Assembly (NCBI RefSeq): GCF_009729035.1
Contig: NZ_CP045483.1
Coordinates: forward strand, 1,510,001 to 1,574,000
DNA length: 64,000 nucleotides
Source of the DNA: Stygiolobus azoricus
Lineage (GTDB): Archaea; Thermoproteota; Thermoprotei_A; Sulfolobales; Sulfolobaceae
Direction of reading: 5' to 3'
The notes beneath the pieces are model-generated. The model did not search any database. It saw only the letters and a list, made by a program, of their open reading frames with translations, and had not been told where the DNA came from. The translations under genes were made by a program, and so were the position numbers. The number at the start of each line of letters is the position of its first letter. Position 1 is the stretch's first letter. Of this stretch, positions 49,348-58,675 are shown in pieces.

Positions 49348-50133
49348 ATGTGGAAATTTTTACCTATGATACCCAATTTTGTATTTCCGACATTAGCTTA
49401 TATAGACTCGGGGCTAGCAGCCACCACAATAATACTAGGCGGAATAGTAGAGGGATATGGTTATGGTTTGTCCTTAGGTACTAATTGGCCTTACACAAGA
49501 GATATTATGTCAGTAGCCATGAAAGGAGATCCTGAAGCTATACACAGGATTTCAGCAACATTAGTAGGTTTGATCTCCCTCACATTATTGGTCCTAGATT
49601 TTAACATGATAACTCTAATTGGCTTCGTCGGCATTATCTTTACAGCGCTTTTAGGCATGGCAACCTTGTACGTGTTAGCTGGAAAATTACCGTCTATATT
49701 TCAAGGACTCCATAACATTGCAGCTTACACGACATTTGTAAGTTACCTCTTATTAGCTACAAATTATCCAGCTTCACAATTCATAAGCTTCCTAGAAGAT
49801 GCTATAATACCACCTCACTTTCTATACTTCGTCATATTCATGGGAGGAGTGGTTACCGGCACTAGAAGGATGAGATTGAGTATCGGAGATGTCAGAAGAC
49901 CTAGGAATAAACTTCAGTGGGCTTGGGTTATACACGGTATTGCCACATTAATATTCTTCGTAGCCCTAATTTACCTTCAGATGTGGATAGCTTTAGCATT
50001 TGGAATTGCTGAAGCCATTATAGGAATATTGGCCTATAAGGCTATAAATAAGAACCCTGAAAAACCTGGAATTTTAATTGGGCTTCATCAGCTATTTTCA
50101 TTGGCTGTAGTAGTTGCATTACTTTTCACATGA
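49348..50133 (+). CDS. CtaA/COX15-like heme A synthase candidate
   Basis: This 261-residue membrane protein has about eight hydrophobic helices and four histidines placed like the heme ligands of CtaA: HRISATLVG (about 66), GLHNIAAYTTF (about 120), IHGIATLIFF (about 197) and GLHQLFSLAV (about 246). CtaA oxidises heme O to heme A, and Sulfolobales respiratory oxidases use heme A-type hemes. The protein is smaller than bacterial CtaA, and another b-type cytochrome is possible. A TATA (CTTTAATTAAC) 28 bp upstream fits the ATG at 49348. Confidence 0.65.
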   Translation: MWKFLPMIPNFVFPTLAYIDSGLAATTIILGGIVEGYGYGLSLGTNWPYTRDIMSVAMKGDPEAIHRISATLVGLISLTLLVLDFNMITLIGFVGIIFTALLGMATLYVLAGKLPSIFQGLHNIAAYTTFVSYLLLATNYPASQFISFLEDAIIPPHFLYFVIFMGGVVTGTRRMRLSIGDVRRPRNKLQWAWVIHGIATLIFFVALIYLQMWIALAFGIAEAIIGILAYKAINKNPEKPGILIGLHQLFSLAVVVALLFT

Positions 50134-50180
50134 ACTTTTAGATACATGATGTATGTTTTTCCTATTCTTATTGTTTTTAA

Positions 50181-50205
50181 GCAAGAATAAAAATAATTAA
50201 ATATA
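50181..50205 (-). terminator. U-rich terminator of the tmcA/sRNA transcript
   Basis: Read on the minus strand, the segment after the sRNA D box runs TTATATTTAATTATTTTTATT, shortened here to TTATATTTAATT and TTTTTATT. Archaeal RNA polymerase terminates at such T-rich tracts. No strong hairpin is needed or seen. Confidence 0.4.
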
Positions 50206-50211
50206 ACAAGA

Positions 50212-50268
50212 TCGATCAGTCGAGGTGCACTTCTTCATCGATTCCGAGTTGTGAAATTCATCATTAAC
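50212..50268 (-). ncRNA. C/D box sRNA candidate overlapping the tmcA stop codon
   Basis: On the minus strand the C box ATGATGA (50264-50258) starts at the last base of the tmcA TAA stop. An 11-nt guide, a D'-like CGGA (50246-50243), a C'-like CGATGA (50240-50235), a 15-nt guide and a canonical D box CTGA (50219-50216) follow. The outer boxes are perfect and the inner pair is degenerate, as is common in archaea. ATATAA before and TTATAT after could pair as an outer stem. Predicted targets contain AGTTGTGAAAT and TCGAGGTGCACTT. It is probably processed from the tmcA mRNA. Confidence 0.5.
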
Positions 50269-52561
50269 TTATATCTTTAAGTTCCACCCCGGTTTTAACA
50301 TCAGCTGTTATCCCGTAGTACTTATAAAGAAGTTGAGCTACTATTTCATATAACATTTCATTAACATGTGTTCTGTTAGACCTTAGAGACGCTGATGTAA
50401 ACCGCCATGGTCTCCCTTGTAGGACTTTGGCAATTAACAACATTTCTTCTTCCGGAGTTAAGCTCCAATCCCTTCTGACGTCCCAAAAATACTTGAGAGT
50501 TAACATGTGAATTCCGTCGGCAGAAGACTCATAAGGGCTAACCCCTTGTATGAAAGCCACGGCTTTGTCTATGTAGATCCTATTTATCTCTACGTCTTTA
50601 TGAGCTCTTGTCCCATAGATTACTAGTCTAGCAACTTCAGGATCCATTCCGAAATATACGTCATGGATAGTATTGAGCAATTTATCCTTCAAAATGTAGG
50701 ACGCAATTTCAACTGCTTTCTCAGCTACTTCGGTTAAAGGATAAATAACAACTACAGGAAAATCGCCAAGTTTTTCATTTCTCTTAGGCGATACATGCAC
50801 TATTCTAAACCCATTCTTGATCCAGAAATTTATTACTTTTACATCACCCATGAAAGCTGAGCCTATCCAGTCCAATCCATGAGATTGCCCGCTTTCTATT
50901 ACCATCTTTAACACTTCACTACCGAAACCTTTACCCTGAAGTTCCTGCATTACAGCTATTCTAACTATTCTCCAACCTTTCATCCTTCCGAATTCCTTCA
51001 ACCTAGCGTGTTTAATGAGCCTATCAGGGATGAGGTCACCATCGAACGTAACCCCCTTTAGGGCTGACTCTATCATTTCCTCTGTGAGCCCTCCTTCCTC
51101 AGCAATTTGGACTACTCCTATGGGTATTCCGTCGGAAGTATTCAACGACACTAATCTATGGTGCACTCCGTCTCCCATTATCATCAGATCGTTAGGATTA
51201 TTTCTATAATGAGCAGTAACTAGAATACCGTATACTTGTCTTAACTTCTCATCATCAGCAAATAACTCTTCTTGGTTTAACGTTTCGAACTGAAGTATAG
51301 TAAGCTTTTCTTTTTCCGGTTCCTTAGGCTCAGCATCCAACAAGAGAGTATCGTATAACCACTTCTCTATGGGATCTCCTTCACTGTATCTTAGCGGTCT
51401 TCTCATCTCCTGCCAGTAAACGGTAGACTTCCTTTGCTTTAGGACTCTGTTTAAATATCTAAGGAATGCCTTTCCAGATCCTTCATACCCGTGAACAGTA
51501 GTGACTAAAACCACTTTCCTCCAAATCTTAAGTGCTGAATCTATAATCCCTATGCCAACCGCAGCAGCTTCATCTACTACTAATATATCTCCTTCTGTCT
51601 CAAGTATCGCCTCAGGTGCTTCAAAGAAAACTCTAAAAAATTCTCCCTCTATCGAGTTAAGAAAACCCAAGTTAGACCTTTTCTCTCTATGCTTTATACC
51701 TAATACTTCCAAACCTTTCTTTAAAAATTCCATTGCCTGAGAAGTACTTGTAATCGAGGGAGCAGTTATAACTATTTTAAGCTTTTTTCCTCTTTCTCTC
51801 TCTGCGATTCTATAAAGATAACCAGCTAAACCTAAACCTGTTACTGCACTTTTTCCCCTCCCTCTGGATGCTGTAATTACTAAGACTCTTCTGTTGGATC
51901 CTCTAAGGTTTATAAACGATTCTAAGACCTTATTTTGATCAGGGCTCAAGCACAAGTTATGAAGAACCTCGGGCATTATTGGATTAGGCGGTATGAGTGG
52001 TCTAGGCTTATCTCCGATTTTACCCTTAAACGGTTTCGCATTATAAACCGAGTTAACGATCGTAAATATACCTTCATGCTCCTCCAATTTTCTCTTGAAT
52101 CTCTTCTCGTATACATCCCTGACCTTTCCGTTCTTAATAAGTGAATTTCTGAAAAGTTTTCCTTCTGTTAAGGAGTTAGTATATAGAATTATTATACCTC
52201 CTCCTCTAACTAAATCCACCAACCTTCCTATATAATTTGGTTCGAAGTTGTCCACTAGATCTAGAATCACAACGTCAAATGTAGCTCCCAAATACCTCTC
52301 TGAGGCTGAGTAATCAATATCTACAAAATTTTTACATAGCGATCTCATTTCTTTCATTCTGTCTTTAGCTCCCTTAACCCAAGGATGAAATGCATAAGCA
52401 ACTTGAGCTTCAGGATTTATAGACAAGTAAAGCGAGAGAACTTCTTTAACCAAATCGAGGTATTTCTCTGGGTCTTCAATATAAACAAGATTTCTGTAAT
52501 ATCTTTCCCTACTGTCCTCTATAGACTCCTTAAGGAGTTGAAAGAATTGCTCTTTTTCCAC
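50264..52561 (-). CDS. tmcA: tRNA(Met) cytidine acetyltransferase TmcA
   Basis: This 765-residue enzyme makes N4-acetylcytidine in RNA, in tRNA and in thermophilic archaea also in rRNA. Domains in order: an N-terminal DUF1726-like part (about 1-190), an RNA-helicase-like ATPase with Walker A TASRGRGKSAV (about 230-240) and VVDEAAAVG, a GNAT acetyltransferase domain with VMQELQGKGFGSEV (about 540-553), and a C-terminal tRNA-binding domain. The start is GTG at 52561, 5 bp after the MazG-like gene. A C/D sRNA candidate overlaps its stop. Confidence 0.94.
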   Translation of the reverse strand: MEKEQFFQLLKESIEDSRERYYRNLVYIEDPEKYLDLVKEVLSLYLSINPEAQVAYAFHPWVKGAKDRMKEMRSLCKNFVDIDYSASERYLGATFDVVILDLVDNFEPNYIGRLVDLVRGGGIIILYTNSLTEGKLFRNSLIKNGKVRDVYEKRFKRKLEEHEGIFTIVNSVYNAKPFKGKIGDKPRPLIPPNPIMPEVLHNLCLSPDQNKVLESFINLRGSNRRVLVITASRGRGKSAVTGLGLAGYLYRIAERERGKKLKIVITAPSITSTSQAMEFLKKGLEVLGIKHREKRSNLGFLNSIEGEFFRVFFEAPEAILETEGDILVVDEAAAVGIGIIDSALKIWRKVVLVTTVHGYEGSGKAFLRYLNRVLKQRKSTVYWQEMRRPLRYSEGDPIEKWLYDTLLLDAEPKEPEKEKLTILQFETLNQEELFADDEKLRQVYGILVTAHYRNNPNDLMIMGDGVHHRLVSLNTSDGIPIGVVQIAEEGGLTEEMIESALKGVTFDGDLIPDRLIKHARLKEFGRMKGWRIVRIAVMQELQGKGFGSEVLKMVIESGQSHGLDWIGSAFMGDVKVINFWIKNGFRIVHVSPKRNEKLGDFPVVVIYPLTEVAEKAVEIASYILKDKLLNTIHDVYFGMDPEVARLVIYGTRAHKDVEINRIYIDKAVAFIQGVSPYESSADGIHMLTLKYFWDVRRDWSLTPEEEMLLIAKVLQGRPWRFTSASLRSNRTHVNEMLYEIVAQLLYKYYGITADVKTGVELKDIS

Positions 52562-52566
52562 GGTGG

Positions 52567-52812
52567 TTAAATGTTATATTTCTTCCTTAAAGCTTCTTCT
52601 ACATCTACACCTAGAAGATTTGCTACAGAAACTGTCCAAGCAATAACGTCAGCAATTTCCTCCTCTATTGCATCCCTATTTCCGCTCAATAATGCCTCAG
52701 CCAACTCTCCTACCTCTTCAACTAACCATGTAAAAGTGGCATAAGTCCCTCTCATCTTGTCTTTCTCAAAGAACATTTCCTTCATTTTTTCTTGGACATA
52801 CTTAATTTCCAA
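52567..52812 (-). CDS. MazG-like nucleotide pyrophosphohydrolase
   Basis: This 81-residue protein has the single MazG-type helical unit with LVEEVGELAEALL (EExxE) and EEEIADVIAWTV (ExxD), which bind Mg2+. Such small MazG enzymes hydrolyse (d)NTPs or related nucleotides to monophosphates. The start is probably TTG at 52812, overlapping the upstream gene by 11 bases. It lies 5 bp before tmcA, so three genes form one transcript. Confidence 0.85.
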   Translation of the reverse strand: MEIKYVQEKMKEMFFEKDKMRGTYATFTWLVEEVGELAEALLSGNRDAIEEEIADVIAWTVSVANLLGVDVEEALRKKYNI

Positions 52813-53164
52813 GACCTATTTCCCTCCTAATGAGTTTTAGATCTTCTTTGTCTATCTTTATTTTAAAATTCATCTCCTCCCTAAACTGCTCGTCTACAAA
52901 ATACACAACTACTTCACCATTCCTTTGAGTTACAGCCTCAACAAACTTCTTATCAACAGAATACTCTATTATAAGAGGATTTTCAGGATCGTCTTTAATT
53001 ATATGCCTTAAAATCACACTTCCGCTCTCCCTATCCACTTCAAGATCCATCTCTACATCCAAACGTCTAGGTACATCTTTACTCATACATATGACTACGT
53101 TTTCATTACGTACTATACAAACTCCTTCGTTAAGCTGTTTCTTTATTTCCTCAGGCAAATCCAT
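52802..53164 (-). CDS. Hypothetical protein, first gene of the tmcA operon
   Basis: I do not recognise this acidic 120-residue protein. It is beta-rich, with MDLEVDRESGSVILRH-like strands (shortened), two cysteines near the N-terminus (C16, C26) and a C-terminal helix (KEDLKLIRREIG). It starts at ATG 53164 and overlaps the MazG-like gene by 11 bases. Its position ahead of a nucleotide hydrolase and TmcA hints at RNA modification or nucleotide metabolism, but nothing in the sequence confirms it. Confidence 0.65.
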   Translation of the reverse strand: MDLPEEIKKQLNEGVCIVRNENVVICMSKDVPRRLDVEMDLEVDRESGSVILRHIIKDDPENPLIIEYSVDKKFVEAVTQRNGEVVVYFVDEQFREEMNFKIKIDKEDLKLIRREIGLGN

Positions 53165-53216
53165 TTCAATATTAACCTATTGTCTTATTTTCCTCTTTTA
53201 AAAAATTAAATATAAC

Positions 53217-54654
53217 ATGAAAACAGCTATCGGAAAAAAAAATTGTTTCAACTCAAAATTATATAGCAACATATGTAGGGGTTAAGATTCTAGAGCAAGG
53301 TGGTAACGCATTTGATGCAGCTATCGGCATAAGTGCTGTGTTATCGGTCGTTATGCCCCATACCAGCGGATTAGGAGGTGACGGTTTCCTCTTAGCAAAA
53401 ACTCCTGAAGGGATAATAGCTTATAATGCGTCAGGTTGGTCTCCTAAAAGACTTAACGTTGAAAAGATACCCTCAGTTAGGGATCCTTCTACGGTAGTAA
53501 TACCAGGGTTAGTTGACCTATGGGATTTCGTATACAGACAATATATGACGATGGACTTATCAGAGGTCTTACGACCCGCGATATCTTTAGCTGCTAATGG
53601 GTTTTACGTGGGAAGAGAGTTAGCTAAAGTTATATCAAAATCAAATAATATGCCCAGAAGTTGGAGTGAAATTTTTGAAGGAAAAAGAATGGGAGATATT
53701 TTGAAACTCAGAGAACTTAGTGAAGTGTTAAAGATAATATCAAAAGACCCAAAAGATTTCTACGAGAGTAAACTCACAGAAGAGATAGTGAATGGCTTAA
53801 ACTCTCAGGGTGTAAATGTAGAATTATCCGACTTCGCTGACTTTAAAGGGGAGGTGGTAAAGCCCTTAAAGTCCTCATATAGAGGTTACACTCTTTACGA
53901 ATTACCTCCTAATAGCCAAGGGATTACTACACTTGAGTCATTAAAAATGGCTGAAATTCAAGAAACTTGGAAGTTAAGATTTGACGACACTAAAAGAGTT
54001 AAAGAACTCGTTAATATCTTCATATTAGCTTATGAAGATAGAAACAAGTTCGTTACGGATCCGAGGTTCTACTATCCTGAAGAAGACTTATTATCTGAAG
54101 AAAGGTTGAAAAGAAGACTTTCCAGTTACTCGGCATCTGAAATGAAAATGAACACAAAAGACACCACTTTCTTTGTAGTTTCGGATGGCGAAAATGAAGT
54201 TGGGTTCATACAGAGCTTGTTCTTTCCATTTGGCTCTGGAATAACAGTCAAAAATATCGTGTTCAACAACAGAGGTTACGGATTCACTGAAGGGCATAAC
54301 AAACCTGAGCCTAGAAAGAGGCCCCTTCACACGCTCTCGATACTTATGGCTGAAAAAGACGATGAAAGTTTGATAATAGGTTGTGCTGGGGGTGACTTAA
54401 GACCACAAATCCACACTCAGGTATTGCAATATTATGTAGACTACGGATTGGAAATTGATGATGCTGTATATTATCCGCGGTTCGTATTCTTAGGAGACAG
54501 AATATTTCATGAAAAAAGAATGAATTTACCATTTCAAGAGCTTGACTTCTTTACTAACGAAGTAGGGGTAGTGCAAGCTCTGAAGAGAAAAAAGGACATA
54601 TACATAGGTGTAGCTGACCCCAGAAGCGAGGGAGTAGCCTTACCTGCTAACTAA
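53217..54654 (+). CDS. Gamma-glutamyltransferase-like Ntn hydrolase, start frame interrupted at an A9 run
   Basis: From 53221 an open frame encodes a nearly complete GGT-family protein: IVSTQNYIATYVGV, GGNAFDAAIG and HTSGLGGDGF in the large part, then KDTTFFVV with the expected catalytic threonine and FPFGSGI. No ATG, GTG or TTG precedes the conserved N-terminus in that frame. The ATG at 53217 lies one frame off, and removing one A from the run of nine A at 53234-53242 would join it as MKTAIGKKIVSTQN. Transcriptional slippage, a recent indel or a sequencing error would all explain this. No signal peptide is visible, so the enzyme would be cytoplasmic. Confidence 0.75.
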
Positions 54655-55539
54655 CTTGGAAGGATTTAAACCAAGTTCTTTAAATGCTAATATTACAGCG
54701 CCTAGTTCTGGGGATCTAGTTCCTATATCCCCAGAAATATTGTATAGAGAAAGATAGTTTTTGAAAACCGATAAATATATTGGTGACTTAAACATTCCAC
54801 CCTTTAGATAAACCTTGTCTACCCTCAGTTTCTTAGCAAGAGTCACTGCCTGATGAGCTAGGATTTCTGCACCTTGTTTTAGAATAGATATCGCTACATG
54901 ATCTCCTTCCCTAGCTGCTCTATCTACTGCCTCCGCAATCGATGACACTATGTCTATATGACAGCTACTCGTGTATGCCCAAAGAACCAAATCGTCAAGA
55001 TCTCTTACCCCGATTTTCGATGTCACGTAGTTAAAAAGAGGAGTTTTGTCTTCTAATCCGTCCATCATACGCATTATTTTTCTTAATGCTTCTCTTGATA
55101 CCCAATACGCAGATCCGTCATCTGACAATAACCAACCTCTTCCACCCAGTCTGTAAAAATCCTTTCCATCATATCCTTCTACTACACTTCCAGTCCCTGC
55201 AATTACTACAACACCCGGTTGTCCTAGGGTTTCAGCAAATAATGCTATAACACCATCGTGCTTTATAATTACTTTCTTAGCTATGTTCATAGCTAAGGGT
55301 GAAAAGTTCTCCCAGTCATACCTAGAGTCAAGACCGGCTACACCCATTGCAACAACGTCTGGCTCTTTACCCTGGGTGGATTGGTAGATTGATTCTTTTA
55401 TATGAGCAATAGCCTTGGATAAACCTACGTTGTGATAATTTCCTGAGCCAGAATTTCCTTCGCCTATTAGATTACCTTCCTCATCGTAAGCTACAGCCTT
55501 AGTTTTAGTGCCTCCAGCATCGACTCCTACTATTATCAT
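54640..55539 (-). CDS. ATP-dependent hexokinase (BadF/BcrA-type ATPase fold)
   Basis: This 299-residue kinase begins with the phosphate-binding DAGGTKTKAVAYD and has GMGVAGLDS, VVIAGTGSVV and GGRGWLLSDDGSAYW. From memory it is closely similar over its length to the broad-specificity hexokinase studied in Sulfurisphaera tokodaii, which phosphorylates glucose, mannose and N-acetylglucosamine. It would supply hexose phosphates for the sugar-nucleotide genes next door. The start is ATG at 55539, and its end overlaps the GGT gene by 15 bases. Confidence 0.9.
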   Translation of the reverse strand: MIIVGVDAGGTKTKAVAYDEEGNLIGEGNSGSGNYHNVGLSKAIAHIKESIYQSTQGKEPDVVAMGVAGLDSRYDWENFSPLAMNIAKKVIIKHDGVIALFAETLGQPGVVVIAGTGSVVEGYDGKDFYRLGGRGWLLSDDGSAYWVSREALRKIMRMMDGLEDKTPLFNYVTSKIGVRDLDDLVLWAYTSSCHIDIVSSIAEAVDRAAREGDHVAISILKQGAEILAHQAVTLAKKLRVDKVYLKGGMFKSPIYLSVFKNYLSLYNISGDIGTRSPELGAVILAFKELGLNPSKLVSR

Positions 55540-55580
55540 TAGGAATAATCTTATATACGTTACTCATAAAGATTATGTAA

Positions 55581-56744
55581 ATGAAGGTTCTAATACTAGG
55601 AATAGATGGATATCTGGGTTGGCCATTAGCCTTACGATTAGCTAGAAGGGGTCATGAAGTCATAGGTATAGATAATCTTTCCACAAGAAAGTTCTCACAA
55701 GAGGTAGGGGCAGATTCCGCTTTTCCGTTACCCGAGCCTGAAGAAAGAGTTAAAGAAGCGAAGAAACATCTTGGTGTCGATATAACGTTTTATAAAGGAG
55801 ACGTCACGGACTATCCTTTCCTCAAGGAAATAGTTAGTAAACATAAGCCCGACGCTATTGTTCATTTCGCCGAGCAGAGGTCGGCCCCATACTCGATGAT
55901 AGATATGGATCACTCAGTTTTTACCGTAATTAACAATGAGGTCGGAACCCTTAGGGTTATTCAGGCAATTTTAGAAGTAGACCCTACTATACATCTCCTT
56001 AAAATGGGAACAATGGGCGAGTACGGTACGCCTTCATTTAACATACCAGAAAGTATATACGTAGACGCCATAGTTAACGGAATGAAAGATAGAATAATAG
56101 TTCCTAGAAAAGGAAGTTCAATATATCACATTACTAAGATACATGATACTGACTTTATCCTTTACTTTAACGAGATCAGTAAAGAACTTACCGTAACAGA
56201 TATAATGCAGGGACCAGTATACGGTACAAGGACTGAAGAGATAATAGAAGAGACATTAAGGACACGTTTTGACTTCGATGAAGTTTGGGGGACTGTTGTA
56301 AACAGATTTTGTGTAGAAGCCATAATAGGACAACCACTAACAGTTTACGGGAAAGGAGGTCAAACCAGAGGTTTTCTGTCTCTTGAAGATAGTATGCAAG
56401 CTTTAACACTACTTCTGGAACATCCTCCTAAACAAGGAGAATATAGGGTCGCTAACCAGTTTGCTGAGATTTACTCTGTTAGACAGATTGCTCAGATTGT
56501 GAAAAAAGCAGGAGAAGAACTTGGCTTAGATGTTCAGATAGGCAACTATCCTAATCCCAGAGTAGAGGCCGAAGAGCATTACTATAACCCAGAGATCAAA
56601 ATCCTTCCGTCACTAGGTTTCTATCCTAAGAAAAGGTTGCCTGAAGAAGTTAAAATTATGATAAAAGACTTACTACCTTACAAAGAAAGGTTAGAGAGAT
56701 ATAGACACGTAATTCCTCCTAAAACTAAGTGGAGGAAGAAGTAA
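55581..56744 (+). CDS. agl3: UDP-sulfoquinovose synthase
   Basis: This 387-residue short-chain-dehydrogenase-fold enzyme converts UDP-glucose and sulfite to UDP-sulfoquinovose. It has the NAD-binding GIDGYLG, the DNLSTRKF segment, AEQRSAPYSMID, T144 in GTMGEYG and the catalytic Y182-x3-K186 in SSIYHITK, as in SQD1. In Sulfolobus acidocaldarius the homologue Agl3 is needed for the sulfoquinovose-bearing N-glycan of S-layer proteins. The start is ATG 55581, divergent from hexokinase across 41 bp. The 3' end overlaps the sugar nucleotidyltransferase gene by 20 bases. Confidence 0.94.
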   Translation: MKVLILGIDGYLGWPLALRLARRGHEVIGIDNLSTRKFSQEVGADSAFPLPEPEERVKEAKKHLGVDITFYKGDVTDYPFLKEIVSKHKPDAIVHFAEQRSAPYSMIDMDHSVFTVINNEVGTLRVIQAILEVDPTIHLLKMGTMGEYGTPSFNIPESIYVDAIVNGMKDRIIVPRKGSSIYHITKIHDTDFILYFNEISKELTVTDIMQGPVYGTRTEEIIEETLRTRFDFDEVWGTVVNRFCVEAIIGQPLTVYGKGGQTRGFLSLEDSMQALTLLLEHPPKQGEYRVANQFAEIYSVRQIAQIVKKAGEELGLDVQIGNYPNPRVEAEEHYYNPEIKILPSLGFYPKKRLPEEVKIMIKDLLPYKERLERYRHVIPPKTKWRKK

Positions 56745-57492
56745 AAGTCCTACTCAACGCCTCATAATAACTTGCTGGATCTCCTACGTTAAGCCACTTC
56801 TCATCTTTTAGTAGTATTCCGTAAACTTCTCCACCATCATTAATAACTCCCTGAATTCCGTAGGTTAATTCCAGTTCTTTTCCCTCTTCAACGGTAATAG
56901 ACTTTAACGCCCTGAACACTTTAGGAGTTAAAATATATACAGCTGATATAGCTATATTAGACTTAGGGTTTTCTGGCTTTTCTTCTGCTTCTAATACTTT
57001 GAATAACTTGTGATTCATGTATATACCTTTATCTTGCACAGTAACAACTCCATATCTCTTAGGATTCTTAACTTCTCTCAATAAGAGAACAGCTTCAGGT
57101 CTAATCTCACTGAAAAGTGAAGCAGCCTCCTTATACCCTCCAGTTAATACACCGTCATCTGCATGAACGAAAAAGGGATCAGAACCAGCAAAATCTTCGG
57201 CCTTTAAAACTGCATCCCCGAAACCCTTAGGCTCTTTTTGAAATACAAAAGTCACCTCCCTCTCGAATAAGTAATCCATCAGTAGTTTACCATGTTTACC
57301 AACTACTATGCAGAATTTCTCTACACTAGCAGCGTGAAGAGATTCGATTATTAAGTCTATTATAGGTCTCATAACTATTTTTCCGTCCTCGGCTTTAAAT
57401 AAAGGTAATAATGCTTTTGGTAAAACCGAGGTTATGTATTTCATTCTGCTACCTTTACCTGCTGCTGTAATTACAGCTTTCTTAACTGACAT
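56725..57492 (-). CDS. Sugar-1-phosphate nucleotidyltransferase (UTP/dTTP-glucose-1-phosphate type)
   Basis: This 255-residue protein has the nucleotidyltransferase signature TAAGKGSRM, the KALLPL lysine, QKEPKGFGDAVL, the metal-binding FVHADDGVL and KWLNVGDP. It would make UDP-glucose (the precursor of UDP-sulfoquinovose) or a related NDP-sugar. The deduced product next to agl3 makes UDP-glucose the first guess. It overlaps the GT39-like gene upstream by 11 bases. No C-terminal acyltransferase or hexapeptide repeat is present. Confidence 0.87.
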   Translation of the reverse strand: MSVKKAVITAAGKGSRMKYITSVLPKALLPLFKAEDGKIVMRPIIDLIIESLHAASVEKFCIVVGKHGKLLMDYLFEREVTFVFQKEPKGFGDAVLKAEDFAGSDPFFVHADDGVLTGGYKEAASLFSEIRPEAVLLLREVKNPKRYGVVTVQDKGIYMNHKLFKVLEAEEKPENPKSNIAISAVYILTPKVFRALKSITVEEGKELELTYGIQGVINDGGEVYGILLKDEKWLNVGDPASYYEALSRTFTSSST

Positions 57493-58663
57493 TAGAAGGA
57501 CTCCCAGAATTGTCTTGTTTTACAAAATTATTAACTTTCTCCGACCTCATCGTAGAGATCCATTTATAGAATTTAAAAATTGAGACTGGAACATAAACAT
57601 TTATTATTCCAGCAAAGTCAGTAACATAAAAACTAAACAGTGTATGATTACCTAGAATATATACAACACAAAACGATAGCCATATTGTCCATGCAGACAT
57701 CGTAAGTATAATACTTTTCAGGTCTCGTATTATGAACGCGAGGGGTGTAGTAACTACCCATGCCCACATTATAAATGGATTAGTACTCGCGTAGAAGTTA
57801 TAGCCAACGTAAAAGGGGTGTATATCCAAAAACCAATCCCAAGGAGTCGATATCTGGTCTATAGCTGTAAGAGATATATGCCCATTTGTAGCATCCCAGC
57901 CTAGCATATATAAAAAGGAATTATGAATCCACCCCGATATACCATCGAAATAAATCATTATCGGAATTGATAGTATTGTAAATGCAGTAACTGGAATTCC
58001 TATACCATATACGGCCCTCTGTATAGGACTTCTCTTAAATTCTCCAATATAGTAGAGAAAGGGAAGGATTAGAGGAAACGCACTTTCCTTAGATGCAAAT
58101 GCTAAACCTAAAGTAATAGAGGCTAGTAATAGATTATCACTGAGTAAAAAGTAAATAGATAATAATATGAAGAAACTTACGTAAATGTCTAGCATTGCTA
58201 TACCATGCAGTAGCCATATATTAGGGGATAGTATTATTAGCATAGCGGCTACTAGACCCGCTATATTTCCTAACTCCCCTCCTACAAGTTTTCTAGCTAA
58301 TAAGAAACCGACTACAATCATTAAGTCGCCCATTATCCAACTCCCTAATCTCCACGCTAGAGGTTTATAACCCATTAAGACTATGAAAATCGCCATTATA
58401 TACTTCGCTAAAGGAGGATGTTCAGGGTTAATATAAGTCTGAATGTTAGACTCCTGAGGATAAGGATAATACATAGGAGGAGTTATGTGAAATATAAACT
58501 TCAGGATATTATAAGCAGCAGAAGGATACCACACTTCATCTCCAATATAACCGTTAATCGGGGCAAAGGTGATCACGGTAAAATACGTATACAAAAAGAT
58601 CATTACTGCTAAAGCGATTTCTGATAGCAACTCAGATTTCTTTATAATAAACTCCTTTAGCAT
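57482..58663 (-). CDS. GT39/PMT-like membrane glycosyltransferase
   Basis: This 393-residue polytopic membrane protein has about nine helices and the family markers GDEVWY (the DE pair in the first extracytoplasmic loop) and NPEHPPLAKYI. This is like protein O-mannosyltransferases and ArnT, which use polyprenyl-phosphate sugars. It probably adds a sugar to the lipid-linked glycan or to protein on the outer membrane face, with a donor made by a DPM1-like enzyme such as that at 34330-35013. The start is ATG 58663. Confidence 0.8.
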   Translation of the reverse strand: MLKEFIIKKSELLSEIALAVMIFLYTYFTVITFAPINGYIGDEVWYPSAAYNILKFIFHITPPMYYPYPQESNIQTYINPEHPPLAKYIMAIFIVLMGYKPLAWRLGSWIMGDLMIVVGFLLARKLVGGELGNIAGLVAAMLIILSPNIWLLHGIAMLDIYVSFFILLSIYFLLSDNLLLASITLGLAFASKESAFPLILPFLYYIGEFKRSPIQRAVYGIGIPVTAFTILSIPIMIYFDGISGWIHNSFLYMLGWDATNGHISLTAIDQISTPWDWFLDIHPFYVGYNFYASTNPFIMWAWVVTTPLAFIIRDLKSIILTMSAWTIWLSFCVVYILGNHTLFSFYVTDFAGIINVYVPVSIFKFYKWISTMRSEKVNNFVKQDNSGSPSNVS

Positions 58664-58675
58664 TAAGCAAAATGT

